A stretch of 8,119 bases of DNA from Candidatus Caccousia avistercoris (GCA_018715025.1 DVMK01000236.1:1-8119); one strand, 5' to 3'; numbered from the stretch's first letter, positions 1 through 6,992 are shown. Notes: generated by a model from the sequence alone, not told the origin. Program-made: numbers and translations.

Positions 1-84
1 GTGTTTAATGAGCAAAAATGAGTTTGCTTGTTCACCGGAAATCAAATAACAAAATCGGATTTTATCATCCTCCAGAAAATTCTG

Positions 85-129
85 CTGTGAGAAAATCGTA
101 AGAAATCCGCAAAAAAATCGTATGCCCTC
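85..129 (+). promoter_or_regulatory. Tandem VanR-like operator boxes upstream of vanG
   Basis: Four 12-nt units at 85-96, 96-107, 107-118 and 118-129 follow each other in exact 11-bp steps. Compared with the VanR box as I recall it from enterococci, TCGTANGAAA(T/A)T, the unit at 96 (TCGTAAGAAATC) matches 10 of the 11 specified positions; those at 85 and 107 match 8, and that at 118 matches 7. OmpR-family regulators such as VanR bind tandem half-sites about one helical turn apart, so both sequence and phasing fit. The array lies about 100 bp before the vanG start, where a VanR-activated promoter is expected. The vanR gene itself is not in the window. The downstream -10 is unclear: TACAGG at 131-136 is the best placed but is a poor match. 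Confidence 0.66.
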
Positions 130-153
130 CTACAGGAAAGAGAAAAGAACAGG

Positions 154-202
154 CCGCCTTCTTCTGGTACCATAAAAGCCAGAAGAAGGCGGTTTCTTTT
201 TT
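154..202 (+). terminator. Intrinsic terminator-like hairpin before vanG (possible attenuator)
   Basis: A perfect 14-bp stem (154-167 with 179-192, arm CCGCCTTCTTCTGG) with an 11-nt loop is followed at once by TTTCTTTTTT (193-202). This is a textbook Rho-independent terminator in the + direction. It ends only 11 nt before the vanG ribosome binding site and leaves no room for a promoter after the T tract. It therefore either stops read-through from an upstream gene while vanG is transcribed from a promoter overlapping the hairpin, or lies inside the vanG leader as an attenuator. GGCGG (188-192) can alternatively pair with CCGCC (203-207) across the T tract, which would break the terminator stem. 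Confidence 0.75.
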
Positions 203-213
203 CCGCCGGAAAC

Positions 214-220
214 GAGGAGG
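214..220 (+). promoter_or_regulatory. Ribosome binding site of vanG
   Basis: GAGGAGG sits 8 nt before the ATG at 229. It is near-perfectly complementary to the 16S rRNA 3' end and decides the start of the ligase gene. Confidence 0.85.
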
Positions 221-228
221 ACATTTTC

Positions 229-1278
229 ATGAAACGAAAGACCATCGCCGTCCTGTTCGGCGGCTGTTCCACCGAATACGAAATTTCGCTCCAGTCTGCC
301 AGCGCCGTGCTGGAGCATATGGACAAAGAGCGCTTCGCCCCCCTGGCCGTGGGGATTACCCGGGAAGGCCGCTGGCTGTACTACACCGGGCCCGTTGGGC
401 AGATCGCCGCCGGGCGCTGGCAGGAGGACGCGGGCCGCTGCACCCCCTGCGCCTTTTCCCCAGACCGGGGCAGGCGGGAGCTGCTGGTGTTCTCTGGCCT
501 GGTGCAGCGCCTTCCGGTGGATGCGGTGTTCCCGGTGCTTCACGGGAAAAACGGTGAGGACGGCACCGTGCAGGGCCTGCTGGAGCTGGCGGGCTTCCCG
601 CTGGTAGGCTGCGGCACCCTGGCCAGCGCCCTGGGCATGGACAAGGACCGGGCCCACCGGCTGGCCGCGGCCGCAGGGGTCGCCGTCCCCCGCAGCGCCG
701 TTTTCCGCCGGGGCGCGCCGCCGGCAGACATTCAGGAGGCGGCGCTGGAAATCGGCTACCCGCTGTTTGTAAAGCCGGTGCGCTCCGGCTCTTCCTTCGG
801 CGTGTCCCGGGTTCCCCACCAGGGGCGGCTTGCCCGGGCCGTGGAGGAGGCCTTCCGCCACGACGGGGAAATTTTGCTGGAAGAGGAGATTCCCGGCTTT
901 GAGGTGGGCTGCGCCGTCATGGGGAACGACGCGCTCACCGCCGGGGCGGTGGACGAGATTGAGCTTTCCGGCGGGTTCTTCAATTTTGAGGAAAAATACA
1001 CCCTGAAAACCTCGAAAATCCATTGCCCGGCCAGGATTTCCCCGGAAAAGGCCGCAGAAATTCAGGAAGCCGCCAAAGCCGTGTACCGCGCCCTGGGCTG
1101 CCGGGTGTTCGCCCGGGTGGACCTTTTCCTCACCCCGGAGGGCAGGGTGGTGTTCAACGAGGTGAACACCATTCCGGGCTTTACCGCCCACAGCCGCTTC
1201 CCCTCCATGATGCGGGAAGCGGGCGTGCCCTTTGGAGAACTGGTCAGCCGTTTGATCGATTTGGGGGTGGAAGCATGA
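229..1278 (+). CDS. vanG: VanG-type D-alanine--D-serine ligase
   Basis: This is an ATP-grasp ligase of 349 residues, the usual length for Van ligases. In context it joins D-Ala to D-Ser with ATP in the cytoplasm, to make cell-wall precursors with low vancomycin affinity. Visible family landmarks, in order: an N-terminal GGCSTEYEISLQSA segment (substrate-binding Glu16), HGKNGEDG at 105-112, the ATP-binding KP at 182-183 with RSGSSFGV at 185-192, the omega-loop segment EKYTLKTSKI at 255-264, Asp298, and NEVNTIPG at 310-317 (metal binding). The EKY tyrosine is typical of D-Ala-D-Ala and D-Ala-D-Ser ligases. D-Ala-D-Lac enzymes such as VanA instead carry a longer EVEPEKGSE-type loop. Choosing D-Ser over D-Ala rests mainly on the VanXY and VanT genes that follow. 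It is the first gene of the cassette, overlapping the next by 4 nt (ATGA). The alternative, a housekeeping Ddl, is unlikely in this setting. Confidence 0.93.
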   Translation: MKRKTIAVLFGGCSTEYEISLQSASAVLEHMDKERFAPLAVGITREGRWLYYTGPVGQIAAGRWQEDAGRCTPCAFSPDRGRRELLVFSGLVQRLPVDAVFPVLHGKNGEDGTVQGLLELAGFPLVGCGTLASALGMDKDRAHRLAAAAGVAVPRSAVFRRGAPPADIQEAALEIGYPLFVKPVRSGSSFGVSRVPHQGRLARAVEEAFRHDGEILLEEEIPGFEVGCAVMGNDALTAGAVDEIELSGGFFNFEEKYTLKTSKIHCPARISPEKAAEIQEAAKAVYRALGCRVFARVDLFLTPEGRVVFNEVNTIPGFTAHSRFPSMMREAGVPFGELVSRLIDLGVEA

Positions 1279-2018
1279 GGACGATGATCTGCAAAAAAGA
1301 GGACGTATTCCGGGGGCCGGTGATTCTGGTAAACCGGACGCATCCCCTTCGCCCGGGGAGCGAGCCCCAGCTGACGGCGGCGGACGACCGCTGCCCGGGG
1401 ATCCGGATGGAGCGGCGGGCGGCGGGGCTGCTGGCCGCCTGCGTGTCCGCCGTGGGCGGAAGGGACGAGATTGTCCCCGTCTCCGGCTGGCGGAGCCAGA
1501 AGGAGCAGCAGGAGATCTGGGACTCCTCCCTGGAGGAAAACGGGGAGGAATTCACCAGAAGCTACGTGGCCCTGCCTGGCTGCAGCGAGCACCAGAGCGG
1601 ACTTGCCATCGACCTGGGACGGGCGGCAAAGCACATTGACTTCATCCGCCCCGCCTTCCCCTACGACGGCGTGTGCGGGGCCTTCCGCCGGGCGGCGGCG
1701 GGCTACGGCTTCGTGGAGCGGTACCAAAAGGGCAAGGAGGAGATCACCGGTATTGCCGCCGAGCCCTGGCACTTCCGGTATGTGGGCGTTCCCCACGCCA
1801 GGCTGATGGAGGAAAACGGCCTGTGCCTGGAGGAGTACGTTCCCTTCCTGAGGCAGGGCCCCCGCCTGTGCCGGCTGGCCGACGGGCGCGCGGCCCAGGT
1901 GTTCTACGTGCCCTGCGCCGGGGAGGAAACGGTGCTGGAGCTGCCGGAGGGCTGCTGCCAGGTTTCCGGCGACAACGAGGGCGGCTTTGTCGTCACCCTG
2001 TGGAGGTGGCGGCCATGA
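1275..2018 (+). CDS. vanXY: VanXY-type zinc D,D-dipeptidase/D,D-carboxypeptidase
   Basis: The protein has 247 residues and no signal peptide, so it acts in the cytoplasm, as VanXY enzymes do and membrane-anchored VanY does not. It belongs to the VanY/peptidase M15 family. Zinc ligands are His106 and Asp113 in SEHQSGLAID (104-113) and His166 in EPWHF; the catalytic base is Glu163; Arg73 in SGWRS matches the conserved active-site arginine. The expected role is to hydrolyse D-Ala-D-Ala and to trim terminal D-Ala from normal pentapeptide precursor, clearing the drug target. After the catalytic domain (to about residue 185) there is a C-terminal extension ending GFVVTLWRW, as I recall for VanXYG proteins. 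The ATG at 1275 was chosen because it forms ATGA with the ligase stop, with G-rich sequence (GGGGG, 1263-1267) 7 nt before it. The frame is open further upstream, but inside vanG. How far it acts on dipeptide versus pentapeptide cannot be read from the sequence. Confidence 0.9.
   Translation: MRTMICKKEDVFRGPVILVNRTHPLRPGSEPQLTAADDRCPGIRMERRAAGLLAACVSAVGGRDEIVPVSGWRSQKEQQEIWDSSLEENGEEFTRSYVALPGCSEHQSGLAIDLGRAAKHIDFIRPAFPYDGVCGAFRRAAAGYGFVERYQKGKEEITGIAAEPWHFRYVGVPHARLMEENGLCLEEYVPFLRQGPRLCRLADGRAAQVFYVPCAGEETVLELPEGCCQVSGDNEGGFVVTLWRWRP
2002..2006 (+). promoter_or_regulatory. Ribosome binding site of vanT
   Basis: GGAGG inside the 3' end of vanXY lies 8 nt before the vanT ATG at 2015 and fixes that start. 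It supports translation coupled to the preceding gene. Confidence 0.75.
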
Positions 2019-4087
2019 AGGAAAGGCAGGCTTCCCTGGACCATTTCCGGGTGGCGGCCGCCCTGCTGGTGGCGGCTATCCACACCTCTCCCCTGGCCTC
2101 CTTCTGGGCGGAGGGGGACTTTTGGCTTACCCGGGTACTGGCGCGCCTGGCGGTTCCCTTCTTTTTTATGGTTTCTGGCTATTTCCTGGCAAAATCCCAG
2201 TGGAAAAGCCTGCCCCGCTTTCTGAAAAAGACGGCCCTGCTGTATGGGATCTCCATTCTGCTGTACCTTCCGCTGAACCTCTACGCCAACAACGTGGCCC
2301 CCGGGGAATGGGTGCGGGCTGTTCTTCTGGACGGCACCTTCTACCACCTGTGGTATTTCCCCGCTGTGCTGCTGGGGGCTCTCGTGGCCTTCGGGCTCAG
2401 CCGGCTGAGGCTGCGGGCGTCCCTCCCCCTGGCAGGGCTGCTCTACCTGGTGGGGCTGGGGGGCGACAGCTACTACGGCCTGGTTTCTGCCCTGCCATGG
2501 GCCAAGGCCATGTATGACGGCCTGTTCCATGTGGTTTCCTACACCAGGAACGGTCTGTTCTTCGCCCCTCTGTTCCTGCTGCTGGGGGCCGCCGGGCTTC
2601 GGTGGCGGCCCCGCTTTTCCCTGGCGGGGCTTCTCCTCTCGCTGGCCGCCATGAGCGGGGAGGCCTTCTGGCTGCGGAGCCTGGGCGCCCAGCGCCACGA
2701 CAGCATGTACCTGTTCCTGCCGGTGTGCTCTGTCTTTCTCTTTTCCCTGCTGCTCTCCCGGAACCAGGGGCAAGACCGGGCGGCCCGGACATTTTCCATG
2801 CTTTTTTACGTGCTGCACCCCTGGTGCATTGTGCTGGTGCGGGGCGGGGCCAAGCTGCTGGGGCTGGAAGGCCTCTTTGTGGAAAACAGCCTGGGCCACT
2901 TCCTTGCGGTGGCCGCCCTCAGCGGGGCTGTTTCCGCCCTTCCCCTTCTGCTGCAGCGGGGGAAGCCCTCGCAAACCGGGCGGGCCTGGCGTGAGCTGGA
3001 CCTGGCGGCCCTGCACCACAACGCGGCGGCGCTGCAGCGCCGCCTTGGCCCCCGCTGCCGCCTGATGGCTGTGGTGAAGGCGGACGCTTACGGCCACGGG
3101 GCCGTGCCGGTGGCCAAGGCCCTGCAGCGGGAAAAGGTGCGGGCCTTCGCCGTGGCCACCCTGGAGGAGGGCGTTGCCCTGCGGAAGCGGGGAATCCGGG
3201 GGACAATTCTGATTTTGGGGTACACCGCCCCCTTCCAGTCAGGGGCGCTGGCCCGCTGGCGGCTGACCCAGGCAGTGGTGGAGGAGGATTACGCCCGCCG
3301 CCTTTCCGCCCAGGGGAAGCGGGTGCGGGTTCACCTGGCGGCGGATACCGGCATGCACCGGCTGGGCATTCCCGCGGAGGATCTGGAAGCCTTCCGCCGG
3401 GTGTACCAGCTGCCCCACCTGAAAATCGAAGGGGTGTTCTCACACCTCTGCGCCGCAGACAGCGCCGCCCCGGAGGACGCGGCCTTCACCCAACACCAGG
3501 CAGAGGCCTTCCGCCGCCTGTGCCGCCGCCTGGAGGAAGCGGGCTGCCCTGCCGGGCAGACCCATCTGCTGGCCAGCTACGGCATATTCTCCCTGCCGAC
3601 CGGGGAGTACGCCTTTGCCCGGGCCGGCATTGCCCTGTACGGCGTGGGCAGCGGTTCCGGCTGCCCGCAGCCCCCGGTGGAGCTTTGGCCGGTTCTCTCT
3701 CTGCGCGCCAGGGTGGCGGCGGTGCACAGCCTGGCCCCGGGGGAAACCGCCGGGTACGGCAGGGCCTTCCGGGCCGAACGTCCCACCCGGCTGGCGGTGG
3801 TGGCCATCGGTTACGCAGACGGCCTGCCCAGGGACCTGGCCCAGCGGGGCGGCCAGGTGCTGCTGCACGGCAGGCACGCCCCCATTGTGGGCCGCCTTTG
3901 CATGGACCAGCTTCTGGTGGACGTGACAGACCTGGACGAGGTGCGGGGCGGGAACATTGCCACCCTCATCGGCCGGGACGGGGCTTCCCTCATTACGGCA
4001 GAGGAGCTGGCCGGGCAGTGCGGCACCATTACCAACGAACTGCTTTCCCGCCTGGGGCGGCGGCTGGGGCTGTGTTTGCTGGAATAA
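2015..4087 (+). CDS. vanT: VanT membrane-bound serine racemase
   Basis: This 690-residue fusion converts L-Ser to D-Ser for the VanG ligase. Residues 1 to about 320 form an acyltransferase-3-type membrane domain with about ten hydrophobic helices and the family's Arg12-x10-His23 pattern; in VanT proteins this part is thought to help supply L-serine, which is unproven. Residues from about 325 are a fold-type III, PLP-dependent alanine racemase domain. Lys355 in AVVKADAYGHG is the PLP-binding lysine, Tyr581 in GYGRAF is the catalytic tyrosine, and GYADG (Tyr600) and CMDQ are also present. Asn674 in TITNE sits where alanine racemases have Tyr354 (TINYE). This is the same change as Asn696 reported for enterococcal VanTG to favour serine, and both lie 16 residues from the C-terminus. 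The start overlaps the vanXY stop (ATGA). It is the last gene before the palindrome at 4094. Confidence 0.93.
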   Translation: MKERQASLDHFRVAAALLVAAIHTSPLASFWAEGDFWLTRVLARLAVPFFFMVSGYFLAKSQWKSLPRFLKKTALLYGISILLYLPLNLYANNVAPGEWVRAVLLDGTFYHLWYFPAVLLGALVAFGLSRLRLRASLPLAGLLYLVGLGGDSYYGLVSALPWAKAMYDGLFHVVSYTRNGLFFAPLFLLLGAAGLRWRPRFSLAGLLLSLAAMSGEAFWLRSLGAQRHDSMYLFLPVCSVFLFSLLLSRNQGQDRAARTFSMLFYVLHPWCIVLVRGGAKLLGLEGLFVENSLGHFLAVAALSGAVSALPLLLQRGKPSQTGRAWRELDLAALHHNAAALQRRLGPRCRLMAVVKADAYGHGAVPVAKALQREKVRAFAVATLEEGVALRKRGIRGTILILGYTAPFQSGALARWRLTQAVVEEDYARRLSAQGKRVRVHLAADTGMHRLGIPAEDLEAFRRVYQLPHLKIEGVFSHLCAADSAAPEDAAFTQHQAEAFRRLCRRLEEAGCPAGQTHLLASYGIFSLPTGEYAFARAGIALYGVGSGSGCPQPPVELWPVLSLRARVAAVHSLAPGETAGYGRAFRAERPTRLAVVAIGYADGLPRDLAQRGGQVLLHGRHAPIVGRLCMDQLLVDVTDLDEVRGGNIATLIGRDGASLITAEELAGQCGTITNELLSRLGRRLGLCLLE

Positions 4088-4093
4088 AAAGCG

Positions 4094-4125
4094 GGGGCCT
4101 GGGGCGGATATCCGCCCCAGGCCCC
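4094..4125. terminator. Shared terminator palindrome between convergent genes
   Basis: A perfect 32-nt self-complementary sequence (16 bp per arm, centred on GGATATCC at 4106-4113) lies between the vanT stop (4087) and the end of the minus-strand unknown gene (4145). Read on the minus strand it is followed by CGCTTTTTATT, a good T tract. On the plus strand the following TCACTTTCTG is weak. It should therefore terminate the minus-strand unit well and the van transcript less reliably. It has essentially no loop bases, so the two central base pairs must open in the RNA hairpin. Confidence 0.8.
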
Positions 4126-4144
4126 TCACTTTCTGTGCGAAGGC

Positions 4145-6115
4145 TCAACTGCCCACCCGCTGCCGGTAGGCCTCCTTCGCCGCATCGTAGCCCTCTTTAT
4201 ACATATTGATTTGCGCCGCAAAGGTTTGGACAGGAGCTTTTTCCGAGTATATCTCTCCCAAATTAAACTCCACGCCCTGTGCGGCAGCCAGGGCGACCGC
4301 ATACACCGAAATTGCCACGCCAAATCTCATGGCGGCATCCAGCCGATCCATCGTTTCCTTTGGCAAGGTACTGAAATATTCCGGATGATCCGCAATCATA
4401 TTCTGCATATAAACATTCCGATTCAAAAAGGAATGGAACTCTGCGGGACGCTCCCTCAGCTCCTTCTCCACATCCGCCTCCAGATAGGGATAATTCAAAA
4501 TTTCTTCCACCGCCGAGGCCATCAGAGGGCCGGAAACAGCCGGATCGTTTGACAGATACGCCCGGATCCTCTGACCGTCCTCCATCATGAAGCGTCCCTC
4601 CTGTACGTTAAGCGGGGCGCCTGTCTCATTCACCCGCGCGCCGTGCAGAAGGACTTTCAGGGCGCGCAAATCCTTGCTGCAGTTCTCCAGCTGTGTGCTG
4701 TGGGCCTCCATTACATTCTCCCGGCGTATACGCTGGCCGAAAATCTCTTTTGCTATGCGCATGGTATCCTGCTGCTGGGAAGGAGGCAGCGAACGAAATA
4801 CCTTCTGCTGTTCCTCGTTCCACTGGGAAAATGTTTCCAATTCCTCCTTCTGCACCTCGCGCTGTTTGGAGCGGATTCCGTACTCATCTTCCAATATCTT
4901 GTACATGTACTGCATACTTTCAGAAAAAGGACGGCCCTCCATCAGGTAACGGATGGTTTCATACTGCTGGGCGGCAATGGACTGCAGATGATCCAGCTCT
5001 GTACTGTTCGTCAAATAGATGGCGCGGTCCTCCAGAACAGAGCGAAGCCGGTTGCCCTCCGGATATTGCTTCGCCTGCTCCTTCAAGGCGAAAATCCGCC
5101 TGCCATACTCCGCAATGCGGCGGTTCGCGTCCAGGTAAGCCTGGTAGCGGCTGTCTATAATCTCCTTGTAGGCGGCGTACTGCTCCGGATGGCTGTCAAT
5201 AGATTCCCTGGTTTTGACAAACTCCTCCTCCAGGGGCTGGTAATGGAAGGCGAAATCCAAATCTGCTGTGGCCGGGTTCCGGTTCTGCAGGTCGTTCCTG
5301 CCCACTTCCTCCTGCTTTTCCTGCAGGGGGCCGGCAAAATAATTCTCCGCCTGTTCCCCCAGCGTTACCTTTATGTTGGCCATGGTCTTTTCGTATTCTG
5401 CCACCGCCTGGGCCTGAGCCGCCTTGGCCGCTGTCACCCGGCGCGCATCGGTAATGGCGTTCCCGGTGTCCATGTCGACGCCGTTGGCGGCCAGCACGGT
5501 GCGCAGGGCGTTTTCCAGCGGCGCAATCAGCGTGGCGTTGGTACGAATTCCAATGGCTGTGAGAGGGGAATCCTCCCCTGGATTCTCGCGCACAGCCCGC
5601 AGCTTTTCCAGGGTAATCATTCCTTTTCGCACATCGATGGAACACGCCTGCTCCTCCGGGAAATCCGGGGAAAACAGCCGCGCGTCAAACCCGAAACTTC
5701 TGTCCATGGGAACAGCGCCGCGGGCCATATCCTTGTGGAAGGACTTCACCTGCTCCATCATGGGCAGGGTGTCAGCCGTGGCGCCTGCCACATGCTTTTT
5801 CTGTGCCTTTTTCAGGTTGTTCTTCCGCTTTTTCTCTATTTTTTTCCGTTTTCTCTCGCTCAGCTGAGAAACCGGAGGAGCCGGCTGGGGAGGCGCGGTT
5901 CTCTGCTCCACCTCCATATCCTTTACCATGCCCATCTGGTACAGCTCTGCCCGGCGGGAGAGGATTTGATCCTTCTGCTGCTGATGCTGGGCGAAAACCT
6001 CTGCCTCGTTCTGAAACTGGAAGGTGCGGTTTTGGCGCTGCAGGTTCAGCTGCTGGGTCGCCGTCAGCTGTTCCTGCTGCTGTCTCTGCTGTTGAAGCTC
6101 CAGCGGGTCGCTCAT
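4145..6115 (-). CDS. Large soluble protein of unknown function, Gln-rich N-terminus
   Basis: I do not recognise this 656-residue protein. It has no signal peptide and no clear transmembrane helix; one weakly hydrophobic stretch lies near the C-terminus (AISVYAVALAAAQG). Residues 8-50 are very rich in Gln and probably helical or coiled. Residues 73-82 are Pro-rich. Residues 87-108 form a strongly basic Lys/Arg patch (SERKRKKIEKKRKN and on), which could bind nucleic acid, ribosomes or an acidic partner. The remainder is charged and predicted by eye to be mostly helical, with recurrent Glu/Gln/Arg-rich segments. No catalytic motif is evident. The chosen ATG at 6115 overlaps the GNAT stop (ATGA) and has AAGGGGG (6125-6131) 9 nt before it. 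An in-frame start at 6151 would lie inside the GNAT gene and lacks this support. Coupling to the acetyltransferase suggests, without proof, that the two act together. Confidence 0.82.
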   Translation of the reverse strand: MSDPLELQQQRQQQEQLTATQQLNLQRQNRTFQFQNEAEVFAQHQQQKDQILSRRAELYQMGMVKDMEVEQRTAPPQPAPPVSQLSERKRKKIEKKRKNNLKKAQKKHVAGATADTLPMMEQVKSFHKDMARGAVPMDRSFGFDARLFSPDFPEEQACSIDVRKGMITLEKLRAVRENPGEDSPLTAIGIRTNATLIAPLENALRTVLAANGVDMDTGNAITDARRVTAAKAAQAQAVAEYEKTMANIKVTLGEQAENYFAGPLQEKQEEVGRNDLQNRNPATADLDFAFHYQPLEEEFVKTRESIDSHPEQYAAYKEIIDSRYQAYLDANRRIAEYGRRIFALKEQAKQYPEGNRLRSVLEDRAIYLTNSTELDHLQSIAAQQYETIRYLMEGRPFSESMQYMYKILEDEYGIRSKQREVQKEELETFSQWNEEQQKVFRSLPPSQQQDTMRIAKEIFGQRIRRENVMEAHSTQLENCSKDLRALKVLLHGARVNETGAPLNVQEGRFMMEDGQRIRAYLSNDPAVSGPLMASAVEEILNYPYLEADVEKELRERPAEFHSFLNRNVYMQNMIADHPEYFSTLPKETMDRLDAAMRFGVAISVYAVALAAAQGVEFNLGEIYSEKAPVQTFAAQINMYKEGYDAAKEAYRQRVGS

Positions 6116-6978
6116 AGGTTGGTTCCCCCTTCTGTTAATTTCGGAAGCCACAGGCTCATACGGTACATGGACTGCGCCCCGCAGACCGGCAGCAGCTTTT
6201 CGGCCAGCTGGCGGGCAGCCGGGGTTACGGCGGCGAAGGAAAGTCGGGTTTCCGGCGGGTATTTGGCCAGGGCGCGCTTCCCTGCGGCATAAAACAGTTT
6301 GGCTATTCCCGATTTGGCAGAAGGCTGCGCCTGGGCGTAAGACAGAACCAGCTGGCCGTCTTGGTAAGTGAACAGCACGCAGGCCTGAAGCTTCCCCTCG
6401 CTTACATATCCCAGGCTCACGTCCGGCTCATATTCCTCCGCCCGCAGCGGCAGCTGCACAGGGGCTCCACCCTCCCCGCCATCCAGCAGGGCGCTGTATT
6501 CCTTCAGCATCACTTTCGGAAGCTGGGAAACCGGCGTCACACCGGCCTCTCCCATATTTTTCCGCCAGAATTCCTGCTCCGCAAGCTGGGCCAAAGTGCA
6601 GGTATAAGCGCTCAGCCGGAAGGCAGAGGGAATCCATCCTTCGCTGAACAGAAGCAGGAAAACCGGATCCAGCGGCGAAGAGTCGGGCACGTCGGCAAAC
6701 AGGCGGCCGGCCTCCGGGTCGCGCGCGGCGCACTTCACCAGCTGGCGCACCAACGCCCGGGCCACGCCCCGGCCGCGCATTTCCTCTGCGGTGCACAGCC
6801 AAAGCAGACGCAGCTGCGTTTCTTCCAGAGCAAACACCAGCACCCCGCAGGGCCGTTTTCCTTCCACAGCCCCCAGTGCTATGACATCTGGATCACTGGC
6901 CAAATCCTGCGCAATCTCCTCCGAAAGAAGAGGGGAAAACGCCTGCTGCAATTCAAAATTTACCGTTACAAATTCCAT
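6112..6978 (-). CDS. GNAT-family N-acetyltransferase, probably two-domain
   Basis: The protein has 288 residues. The N-terminal half carries the GNAT acetyl-CoA-binding signature: a strand LRLLWLCT followed by EEMRGRGVARALV, where Arg68-x-x-Gly71-x-Ala73 fits the R/Q-x-x-G-x-G/A pyrophosphate loop. The preceding VIALGAVEGKRPCGVLVFAL also fits the usual beta strands. The C-terminal half (from about residue 145) has strand and helix patterns of a second, degenerate GNAT-like fold (GKLQACVLFTYQDGQLVLSY, then GIAKLFYAAGKRAL) without the canonical loop. The substrate is unknown; a small molecule or a protein lysine or N-terminus are all possible. The ATG at 6978 was chosen for its strong ribosome binding site. 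A GTG-initiated extension to 7071 would add 31 Gly/Arg-rich, unconvincing residues. The stop overlaps the next gene's start, so the two are probably co-translated. Confidence 0.85.
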   Translation of the reverse strand: MEFVTVNFELQQAFSPLLSEEIAQDLASDPDVIALGAVEGKRPCGVLVFALEETQLRLLWLCTAEEMRGRGVARALVRQLVKCAARDPEAGRLFADVPDSSPLDPVFLLLFSEGWIPSAFRLSAYTCTLAQLAEQEFWRKNMGEAGVTPVSQLPKVMLKEYSALLDGGEGGAPVQLPLRAEEYEPDVSLGYVSEGKLQACVLFTYQDGQLVLSYAQAQPSAKSGIAKLFYAAGKRALAKYPPETRLSFAAVTPAARQLAEKLLPVCGAQSMYRMSLWLPKLTEGGTNL

Positions 6979-6985
6979 TTCATCA

Positions 6986-6992
6986 CTCCTCT
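6986..6992 (-). promoter_or_regulatory. Ribosome binding site of the GNAT gene
   Basis: On the minus strand AGAGGAG lies 7 nt before the ATG at 6978. This favours that start over the GTG at 7071. Confidence 0.75.

Noticed and set aside
1..40. Possible tail of an upstream plus-strand gene (for example VFNEQK ending at a TGA at 19-21)
   Set aside because: Too few codons are present to choose a frame or recognise a protein.
1..228. T-box or other riboswitch in the vanG leader
   Set aside because: The span is short, with no specifier-stem or T-box sequence recognised. Only the hairpin plus T tract and the VanR-like boxes stand out.
130..1191. A 353-codon minus-strand open frame opposite vanG
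   Set aside because: It is low-complexity Gly/Ala/Arg/Gln-rich and runs through the pre-vanG hairpin. The ligase motifs on the plus strand explain the region.
1904..3097. A 397-codon minus-strand open frame opposite vanT
   Set aside because: The composition is dominated by Gln, Gly, Pro and His, the reverse of GC-rich coding DNA. VanT on the other strand has clear catalytic motifs.
4643..6292. A 549-codon open frame on the plus strand opposite the unknown protein and GNAT genes
   Set aside because: Its translation is Leu/His/Gln-rich with no family features, typical of an antisense shadow. The minus-strand genes have proper starts, ribosome binding sites and coupled overlap.
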